12,967 nt of DNA, taken from positions 1-12,967 of the forward strand of contig CALZOH010000079.1 of the NCBI GenBank assembly GCA_945827465.1. Direction: 5' to 3'. The notes below the pieces were generated by a model that saw only the letters and a list, made by a program, of their open reading frames with translations, made no database searches and had not been told where the DNA came from. The stretch comes from an uncultured Prevotellaceae bacterium. Its GTDB lineage: Bacteria; Bacteroidota; Bacteroidia; Bacteroidales; Bacteroidaceae. The position numbers were made by a program, and so were the translations under genes. Below, piece after piece: positions 7,501-12,967 of this stretch. The first letter of the stretch is position 1. Each line of letters starts with the position of its first letter.

Positions 7501-8327
7501 AGCGTGTCATCTTGAATTACCTCAAGAAATACAATATCTACGATGCAGAACTCAAGCGTCAGAACTTTGCCATTACCATTGGTGATGAACTTCCTTCGGG
7601 CGTGATTCAGATGGCTAAGGTTTATGTGGCCAAGAAGCGCAAGATTCAGGTGGGCGACAAGATGGCAGGACGTCATGGTAACAAGGGTATTGTTTCCAAG
7701 ATTGTTCGTCAGGAAGACATGCCGTTCCTCGAGGATGGTACTCCCGTCGACATCGTATTGAACCCGCTTGGTGTGCCTTCGCGTATGAACCTGGGTCAGA
7801 TCTTCGAGGCCGTATTGGGCTACTCCGGTAAGAAGTTGGGCTTGAAGTTCGCTACACCTATCTTCGATGGTGCCACGCTGAAAGACTTGGAGGTGTGGAC
7901 AGAGAAGGCCGGTCTGCCTCATCTGGGATCTACCCAGTTGTATGACGGCGAAACCGGTGAGCCTTTCGACCAGAAAGCTACGGTGGGTGTTACCTACATG
8001 CTGAAGTTAGGCCACATGGTTGAAGACAAGATGCACGCCCGTTCCATCGGTCCGTACTCTTTGATTACTCAGCAGCCTTTGGGCGGTAAAGCACAGTTCG
8101 GAGGTCAGCGATTCGGAGAAATGGAGGTTTGGGCCATCGAGGCCTTCGGTGCTTCTCACGTGCTTCAGGAGATGTTGACCATCAAGTCCGACGACGTGGT
8201 AGGTCGTGCCAAGGCTTATGAAGCCATTGTGAAGGGCGATCCGCTTCCTGCTCCGGGCATTCCCGAATCACTCAACGTCCTCTTGCACGAGCTTCGCGGC
8301 TTAGGTTTAAGTGTTACTTTGGATTAA
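4515..8327 (+). CDS. rpoB: DNA-directed RNA polymerase subunit beta
   Basis: This is the second largest subunit of RNA polymerase and forms half of the active-site cleft. The product is 1270 aa, full length for Bacteroidales. The rifampicin pocket spans residues 473-494 with Q474, D477, H487, R490, S492 and L494 (E. coli 513, 516, 526, 529, 531 and 533), all in the sensitive state. The catalytic-centre motif KMAGRHGNKG at 1049-1058 carries K1049 and K1057 (E. coli K1065 and K1073). The C-terminal clamp segment FGEMEVWAIEAFGA is intact. Between residues about 898 and 1022 there is a large insert relative to Bacillus-type beta, in the place of the E. coli SI2 (beta-i9) insert. The start MSSQENSQRINFASI is the only plausible one after the attenuator. 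rpoC follows after 33 bases. Confidence 0.98.
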   Translation: MSSQENSQRINFASIKNPMPYPDFLDVQLKSFRDFFQLDTPPEKRKNDGLYKVFSENFPITDTRNNFVLEFLDYYIDPPRYTIEECLVKGLTYSVPLKAKLKLYCTDPDHEDFDTQIQDVFLGPIPYMTGNGTFIINGAERVVVSQLHRSPGVFFGSSIHANGTQLYSARIIPFKGSWIEFATDINNVMYAYIDRKKKLPVTTLLRAIGFEADKDILELFDLAEEVKVSKANLKKLVGRKLAARVLKTWIEDYVDEDTGEVVSLDRNEIIIEREEVLDDDNIQKILDCGEKKILLHREDGGGIDYSIIFNTLQKDPCNSEKDAVTYIYRQLRNADPADDASAREVINNLFFSERRYDLGDVGRYRINRKLGLSTSMDIRVLTKEDIVEIIKYLIQLVNSKAQVDDIDHLSNRRVRNVGEQLANQFSIGLVRMSRTIRERMNVRDNEVFSPTELINAKTVSSVINSFFGANPLSQFMDQTNPLAEVTHKRRLSALGPGGLTRERAGFEVRDVHYTHYGRLCPIESPEGPNIGLISSLCVYAKINDLGFIETPYRTVSNAKVELNNDKVVYLTAEEETNKIIAQGNAPLNDDGTFIRTKVKCRQDAEYPVVAPGEVELMDVAPQQIASIAAALIPFLEHDDAHRALMGSNMMRQAVPLITCEVPIVGTGIERQVCEDSRTMIVAEGDGVIEYVDASKIVIRYDRTEDEEFVSFDSAVKEYALPKFRRTNQSMTIDLRPICERGQRVKANDILTEGYATADGELALGRNLLVAYMPWKGYNYEDAIVLNERMVREDILTSVHVDEFSLAVRETKRGVEELTSDIPNVSEEATKNLDENGIVGIGVRVEPGDILIGKITPKGESDPSPEEKLLRAIFGDRAGDVKDASLKATPSLSGVVVDKCLFKKAIKTRSSRAADKIELQKVQEEFDAKVAELKAWMIKKLQILTKGKVSQDIKNNLGEVTIAKGVKFSHQVLESIDYSSVQLSNWTDDAHTNDLIQRVILNYLKKYNIYDAELKRQNFAITIGDELPSGVIQMAKVYVAKKRKIQVGDKMAGRHGNKGIVSKIVRQEDMPFLEDGTPVDIVLNPLGVPSRMNLGQIFEAVLGYSGKKLGLKFATPIFDGATLKDLEVWTEKAGLPHLGSTQLYDGETGEPFDQKATVGVTYMLKLGHMVEDKMHARSIGPYSLITQQPLGGKAQFGGQRFGEMEVWAIEAFGASHVLQEMLTIKSDDVVGRAKAYEAIVKGDPLPAPGIPESLNVLLHELRGLGLSVTLD

Positions 8328-8360
8328 TAGAAACTCTTTACTACAATAATATATATAATC

Positions 8361-11300
8361 ATGCCTTTTAAGAAAGAATCAAAGATAAAGAGTTCGTTTA
8401 CGAAGATCAGAATCGGATTGGCTTCCCCCGAAGAAATCCTGGAGAATTCGTATGGCGAAGTGTTGAAACCCGAAACGATTAACTACCGCACCTATAAGCC
8501 GGAGCGTGATGGCCTTTTCTGCGAGCGCATCTTCGGTCCTACCAAGGATTACGAGTGCTATTGCGGTAAGTACAAGCGCATCCGTTACAGAGGCATTGTG
8601 TGCGACCGTTGCGGTGTTTTGGTCACGGAAAAGAAGGTGCGTCGCGAGCGTTGCGGCCACATTCAGTTGGTGGTGCCTGTTGCCCACATCTGGTATTTCC
8701 GTACTTTGCCCAACAAGATTGGCTATTTATTAGGCCTTCCTACCAAGAAACTCGACGCCATTATCTATTATGAGCGTTATGTAGTCATTCAGCCGGGTTG
8801 CTTTGCCGGTAAGGAAGTACTGGATGGAAGAGAAATCCAGAAGTACGACCTGCTCACTGAAGACGAATACATTACCTTGACGGAGCAACTGCCCAAGGAA
8901 AATCAGTATCTGGAGGACAACGATCCCGAGAAGTTTGTTGCCAAGATGGGTGCAGAAGCCGTTTATGACTTGCTGTGCAATCTCGACTTGGACGCGCTGT
9001 CGTATGAATTGCGCGACCGTGCCAACCGTGACTCTTCTCAGCAGCGCCGTTCAGAGGCTTTGAAGCGCCTGCAGGTGGTTGAAGCCTTCCGTTCCAGCCG
9101 TGGAAAGAACCGTCCCGAGTGGATGATTCTCAAGGTGCTCCCCGTAACGCCGGCCGACTTGCGTCCGTTGGTTCCGTTGGATGGCGGTCGTTTTGCCACC
9201 TCCGACTTGAACGACCTTTACAGACGCGTGTTGATTCGCAACAACCGTTTGAAGCGTTTGCTCGAAATCAAGGCTCCCGAAGTGATTCTGCGTAACGAGA
9301 AGCGTATGTTGCAGGAGGCTGTCGACAGTTTGTTAGACAACTCTCGCAAGAGTGCTTCTGTTCGCTCCGACTCCAACCGTCCGTTGAAGTCTTTGTCCGA
9401 CTCGCTCAAGGGTAAGCAGGGACGCTTCCGTCAGAACCTTTTGGGTAAGCGTGTTGACTACTCAGCCCGTTCCGTTATCGTGGTAGGTCCTGAGTTGAAT
9501 ATGGGTGAGTGCGGTCTGCCCAAGTTGATGGCAGCCGAGCTGTATAAGCCCTTCATCATCCGTCGTCTGATTGAGCGCGGCATCGTGAAGACCGTGAAGA
9601 GCGCCAAGCGCATCATTGACCGCAAGGACCCCGTGATTTGGGACATCCTCGAGTATGTAATGCGCGGTCACCCCGTATTGCTCAACCGTGCTCCGACACT
9701 TCACCGTTTGGGTATCCAGGCCTTCCAGCCCAAGATGATCGAGGGTATGGCCATTCAGTTGCACCCGCTGGCTTGTACCGCGTTCAATGCCGACTTCGAC
9801 GGCGACCAGATGGCTGTTCACTTGCCGTTGAGCAACGATGCCATCTTGGAGGCGCAGACTTTGATGCTGCAGAGCCACAACATCCTCAACCCTGCCAACG
9901 GTGCTCCTATCACGGTGCCTTCGCAGGATATGGTGCTCGGTTTGTACTACATCACCAAGTTGCGTCCCGGTGCCAAGGGTGAGGGCTTGATTTTCTACGG
10001 TCCCGAAGAGGCTATCATCGCCTACAATGAGAAGCGTGTCGATGTGCATGCCATTGTCAAGGTGATTGTAGACGACCTCAACGACGAGGGCATCGTCGAG
10101 AAGCGTTTGGTTGAAACCTCCGTCGGCCGCATCATCGTCAACGAGATTATTCCGGTCGAGGTAGGTTACATCAACGAAGTTATTTCCAAGAAGTCTCTGC
10201 GCGACATCATCGCCAAGGTAATCAAGGCTGTCGGTATGGCTCGCGCCTGCAAGTTCCTCGACGGTATCAAGAACTTGGGTTACAAGATGGCTTACCTCGG
10301 TGGTCTGTCGTTCAACTTGGACGATATCATCATCCCGAAGGAGAAGGCCGAGATTGTACAGGAAGGAAATGACGAGATTGACCAGATTATGGCCAACTAT
10401 AATATGGGATTCATTACCGACAACGAGCGTTATAATCAGGTCATCGATACCTGGACTCACGTCAACGCCAAATTGAAGCGTACTTTGATGAAGCAGATGA
10501 CCGAAGCCGACCAGGGTTTCAACTCTGTGTTCATGATGCTTGACTCCGGTGCCCGTGGTTCGGCCGACCAGATTGCCCAGTTGGCCGGTATGCGTGGTTT
10601 GATGGCCAAGCCGCAGAAGGCCGGTGCCGAAGGCGCGCAGATTATCGAGAATCCTATTCTTTCAAACTTCAAGGAAGGTATGTCGGTGTTGGAGTACTTC
10701 ATCTCCACCCACGGTGCCCGCAAGGGTCTTGCCGATACCGCTTTGAAGACGGCCGACGCCGGATACCTGACCCGTCGTCTTGTCGACGTGGCTCACGACG
10801 TGATCATTACCGAGGAAGACTGCGGTACGCTCCGCGGTTTGGAGTGCTCCGCTCTGAAGGATGGCGAGGAAGTCATCAACTCTTTGGGCGAGCGTATTCT
10901 CGGCCGTGTGTCGGTTCACGATATTGTTAATCCTTCTACCGGTAAGCTCATCGTGGCAGCCGGTGAAGAAATCACCGAGTCGGTAGTGGCCGAAATCGAG
11001 GCTTCGCCCATCGAGACGGTCGAGATTCGTTCCGTGCTCACTTGCGAGAGCCGTCACGGCGTCTGCATGAAGTGTTACGGCCGCAACCTGGCCACCAGCA
11101 AGATGGTTCAGAAGGGCGAGGCCGTGGGCGTTATCGCTGCTCAGTCTATCGGTGAGCCGGGTACTCAGCTTACACTGCGTACGTTCCACGCCGGTGGTGT
11201 GGCCGGTAATGCCGAGGCCAATGCTACCATTACGGCTCGCCATAAGGCTCGCGTAGAATTTGACGAGCTCCGCACCGTTGAGGTGGTGAACAACGACGGT

Positions 11301-12650
11301 ACTCCCGGTCAGGTTGTAGTAGGCCGTTTGGCCGAAGTGCGCCAGGTCGACGAGAATACGGGCATTACGCTCTCCACTCAGAATGTGCCTTACGGTTCTC
11401 AGCTCTTCGTGGCCGACGGCGACATTGTTGAGCCCGGAAGTATCATTGCCAAGTGGGACCCCTTCAATGCCGTTATCGTTACCGAATTTGCCGGTACGGC
11501 CAAGTTCGAGAACGTGAAGGAAGGTGTTACCTGCCGCGTGGAGCAAGACGAGGCTACCGGTCTGCGTGAAGTCATCGTGATGGAATCAAAGGAACGCTCT
11601 AAGCTGCCCATGGTTCACATCGTTGACGAGAAGAACAATACGTTGCGTACATATAACTTCCCCATCGGCGGTCACATTACCGTTACCGACAACCAGCAGC
11701 TCAAGGCCGGTGACGTCATCGTGAAGATTCCTCGTGCCGTCGGTAAGGCCGGCGACATCACCGGAGGTCTTCCCCGAGTTACCGAGCTCTTCGAGGCCCG
11801 CAACCCGTCGAATCCCTCCATCGTATCTGAGATTGACGGTGAAATCAAGATGGGTAACATCAAGCGCGGTAACCGCGAAATCGAGGTGATCTCCAAGGTA
11901 GGCGACATTCGCAAATACCTGGTGCCCCTGTCGTCGCAGATTCTGGTACAGGAGAACGACTTCGTGCGTGCCGGAACCCCGCTTTCCGACGGTTCCATCA
12001 CTCCGGCCGACATCTTGGCCATCAAGGGTCCCACCGCCGTTCAGGAATATATTGTTAACGAGATACAGGACGTTTACCGCTTGCAGGGTGTGAAGATCAA
12101 TGACAAGCACTTCGAGGTCATCGTGCGTCAGATGATGCGCAAGGTTCGCATTGTCGATCCGGGCGATACCAACTTCTTGGAGGAAGAGATTGTCGATAAG
12201 ATCGACTTTGCCGAGGAGAACGACCGCATTTGGGGCAAGAAGGTAGTGACCGATGCCGGCGACAGCGATTATATGAAAGTCGGCATGATTGTTACCGCTC
12301 ACAAGTTGCGCGACGAAAACTCTTCGCTCAAGCGCCGTGACTTGCGCCCCGTTCAGGTGCGCGACGCAGTGCCTGCAACCTCCAACCAGATCCTTCAGGG
12401 TATCACGCGTGCCGCTTTGCAGACTTCGAGCTTCATGTCGGCGGCCTCCTTCCAGGAGACTACCAAGGTGCTCAACGAAGCAGCCATCCGCGGTCGTGTA
12501 GATTACTTGGAGGGAATGAAGGAGAACGTGATCTGCGGTCACCTGATTCCTGCCGGAACCGGTTTGTCAGACTTCCGCAATATCATTGTGGGTAGTAAGG
12601 AGGAGATTGAAATCGACTCTGACCCGGTTGAAGCTCCTGAAGTAGAATAG
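8361..12650 (+). CDS. rpoC: DNA-directed RNA polymerase subunit beta-prime
   Basis: This is the largest RNA polymerase subunit. The product is 1429 aa. The N-terminal zinc-binding domain has C66, C68, C81 and C84. The catalytic loop NADFDGDQM places the magnesium-binding aspartates at D478, D480 and D482. The second zinc site is C821, C895, C902 and C905. The bridge helix and trigger helix follow, with R940 and H943 in LRTFHAGG. The trigger loop is interrupted after GGVAG (949) by about 182 residues before DITGGLPRVTELFEAR resumes at 1132. This corresponds to the SI3 insert known from E. coli, built of sandwich-barrel hybrid modules. The conserved C-terminal half ends with an acidic tail. The 33-base leader is A/T-rich without a Shine-Dalgarno sequence. 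Co-transcribed with rpoB and closed by the terminator at 12686. Confidence 0.98.
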   Translation: MPFKKESKIKSSFTKIRIGLASPEEILENSYGEVLKPETINYRTYKPERDGLFCERIFGPTKDYECYCGKYKRIRYRGIVCDRCGVLVTEKKVRRERCGHIQLVVPVAHIWYFRTLPNKIGYLLGLPTKKLDAIIYYERYVVIQPGCFAGKEVLDGREIQKYDLLTEDEYITLTEQLPKENQYLEDNDPEKFVAKMGAEAVYDLLCNLDLDALSYELRDRANRDSSQQRRSEALKRLQVVEAFRSSRGKNRPEWMILKVLPVTPADLRPLVPLDGGRFATSDLNDLYRRVLIRNNRLKRLLEIKAPEVILRNEKRMLQEAVDSLLDNSRKSASVRSDSNRPLKSLSDSLKGKQGRFRQNLLGKRVDYSARSVIVVGPELNMGECGLPKLMAAELYKPFIIRRLIERGIVKTVKSAKRIIDRKDPVIWDILEYVMRGHPVLLNRAPTLHRLGIQAFQPKMIEGMAIQLHPLACTAFNADFDGDQMAVHLPLSNDAILEAQTLMLQSHNILNPANGAPITVPSQDMVLGLYYITKLRPGAKGEGLIFYGPEEAIIAYNEKRVDVHAIVKVIVDDLNDEGIVEKRLVETSVGRIIVNEIIPVEVGYINEVISKKSLRDIIAKVIKAVGMARACKFLDGIKNLGYKMAYLGGLSFNLDDIIIPKEKAEIVQEGNDEIDQIMANYNMGFITDNERYNQVIDTWTHVNAKLKRTLMKQMTEADQGFNSVFMMLDSGARGSADQIAQLAGMRGLMAKPQKAGAEGAQIIENPILSNFKEGMSVLEYFISTHGARKGLADTALKTADAGYLTRRLVDVAHDVIITEEDCGTLRGLECSALKDGEEVINSLGERILGRVSVHDIVNPSTGKLIVAAGEEITESVVAEIEASPIETVEIRSVLTCESRHGVCMKCYGRNLATSKMVQKGEAVGVIAAQSIGEPGTQLTLRTFHAGGVAGNAEANATITARHKARVEFDELRTVEVVNNDGTPGQVVVGRLAEVRQVDENTGITLSTQNVPYGSQLFVADGDIVEPGSIIAKWDPFNAVIVTEFAGTAKFENVKEGVTCRVEQDEATGLREVIVMESKERSKLPMVHIVDEKNNTLRTYNFPIGGHITVTDNQQLKAGDVIVKIPRAVGKAGDITGGLPRVTELFEARNPSNPSIVSEIDGEIKMGNIKRGNREIEVISKVGDIRKYLVPLSSQILVQENDFVRAGTPLSDGSITPADILAIKGPTAVQEYIVNEIQDVYRLQGVKINDKHFEVIVRQMMRKVRIVDPGDTNFLEEEIVDKIDFAEENDRIWGKKVVTDAGDSDYMKVGMIVTAHKLRDENSSLKRRDLRPVQVRDAVPATSNQILQGITRAALQTSSFMSAASFQETTKVLNEAAIRGRVDYLEGMKENVICGHLIPAGTGLSDFRNIIVGSKEEIEIDSDPVEAPEVE

Positions 12651-12685
12651 CGAATAGCAAAACATTGTTTTTTCATAAATGTTGG

Positions 12686-12719
12686 GGGACGTTCTTCGTG
12701 AGAAGAGCGTCCCTTTTTT
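12686..12719 (+). terminator. Intrinsic terminator of the operon after rpoC
   Basis: GGGACGTTCTTC (12686-12697) pairs over 12 bases (one T-G wobble) with GAAGAGCGTCCC (12702-12713) across a GTGA loop, followed by six T (12714-12719). It lies 35 bases after the rpoC stop and points in the rpoC direction. Read on the minus strand, the hairpin is followed by CCAACATTT rather than a T-tract. It is therefore a poor terminator for the convergent gene, though it may still act as a 3' barrier. Confidence 0.93.
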
Positions 12720-12731
12720 GAGGCCACGGCG

Positions 12732-12967
12732 TCAGTCCTCGCTTGCCTCTTCGGCCTCCTTGGCTTTGGCGCGAAGGGTGGCGTGGCGTTTGATAATGGT
12801 GCGATACGACGCAATGAGCCCGTTCCACTGGTCGATGATGGTGTCGAAGACCTTGGGATCGTCGGCCGTAGCGCTGTAGCCTTCGAGCAGGCTGACCAGG
12901 CGGGTATAGATAGCGTCATTCTGGGCGCGCGCCTGCTGAAGGGCCTTCTTGGGCACCTTGACGCTTT
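12732..12967 (-). CDS. C-terminal part of an unrecognised minus-strand protein (Bacteroidales hypothetical; possibly DUF6261-like)
   Basis: A minus-strand frame ends with TGA at 12732-12734 and stays open to the right edge of the window, giving 77 visible residues. A GTG at 12956 could serve as a start, but the frame continues upstream of it (S-V-K before the valine) and contains no ATG. I therefore treat this as the 3' end of a longer gene. The visible part looks entirely helical: a helix around KKALQQARAQNDAIYTRLVSLLEG, an acidic turn, a second helix with FDTIIDQWNGLIASYRTIIKRH, then a charged Lys/Ala/Glu tail. There is no signal peptide or membrane segment in view. The F-x-x-x-I-x-x-x-N-x-x-I-x-x-Y pattern reminds me of the C-terminus of DUF6261 proteins, which are common in Bacteroidales, but this is recollection only. 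It converges on rpoC and is not part of that operon. Confidence 0.6.
   Translation of the reverse strand, partial: SVKVPKKALQQARAQNDAIYTRLVSLLEGYSATADDPKVFDTIIDQWNGLIASYRTIIKRHATLRAKAKEAEEASED

Noticed and set aside
9462..10460. 332-codon minus-strand frame opposite rpoC, and a similar 318-codon one at 11586-12542
   Set aside because: Both mirror the rpoC codons, show no recognisable domains, and have no start signals or independent context.
12289..12879. Small plus-strand frames inside and after rpoC (12289-12501, 12679-12879)
   Set aside because: The first is an out-of-frame shadow of rpoC. The second starts inside the terminator stem-loop region and runs antisense to the convergent gene.

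Overview
This window is a core-genome housekeeping region of a Bacteroidota bacterium, almost certainly order Bacteroidales. The proteins look Bacteroidales-like, including RpoB of 1270 aa and RpoC of 1429 aa with long lineage inserts. The tRNA genes do not encode CCA. Nearly every gene starts after an A/T-rich leader without a Shine-Dalgarno sequence. I cannot fix the genus from sequence alone.

Layout, all on the + strand up to position 12650: the 3' part of tRNA-Gly(TCC) (1-51), tRNA-Thr(GGT) (61-132), tuf (190-1380), a short GC hairpin, tRNA-Trp(CCA) (1442-1514), secE (1529-1720), nusG (1736-2275), rplK (2332-2775), rplA (2788-3489), rplJ (3496-4011), rplL (4047-4424), a strong stem-loop with a T-tract (4446-4490), rpoB (4515-8327) and rpoC (8361-12650). 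rpoC is closed by a textbook intrinsic terminator (12686-12719). After it, the 3' end of a convergent minus-strand gene of unknown function enters from the right edge (stop at 12732). No gap between genes exceeds about 100 bases.

The genes form the classic tRNA-tuf-secE-nusG-rplKAJL-rpoBC supercluster. Together they supply translation elongation (EF-Tu, tRNAs, L11, L1, the L10/L12 stalk), transcription (beta and beta-prime subunits), the NusG factor that couples the two machines, and the SecE subunit of the translocon. No convincing Bacteroides-type promoter (TTTG...TAnnTTTG) was found inside the window. The main promoter is therefore probably upstream of the tRNA block, and regulation inside the cluster probably relies on RNA processing at the tRNAs and on the rplL-rpoB stem-loop.

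I did not find an undescribed system. The points worth a second look are the rplL-rpoB attenuator, the tRNA-punctuated and nearly leaderless secE transcript, the absence of room for an L10 leader before rplJ, the large RNA polymerase inserts, the Glu at the fidaxomicin sensitizer position of RpoC, and a rise in GC from tuf/rpl toward rpoC.
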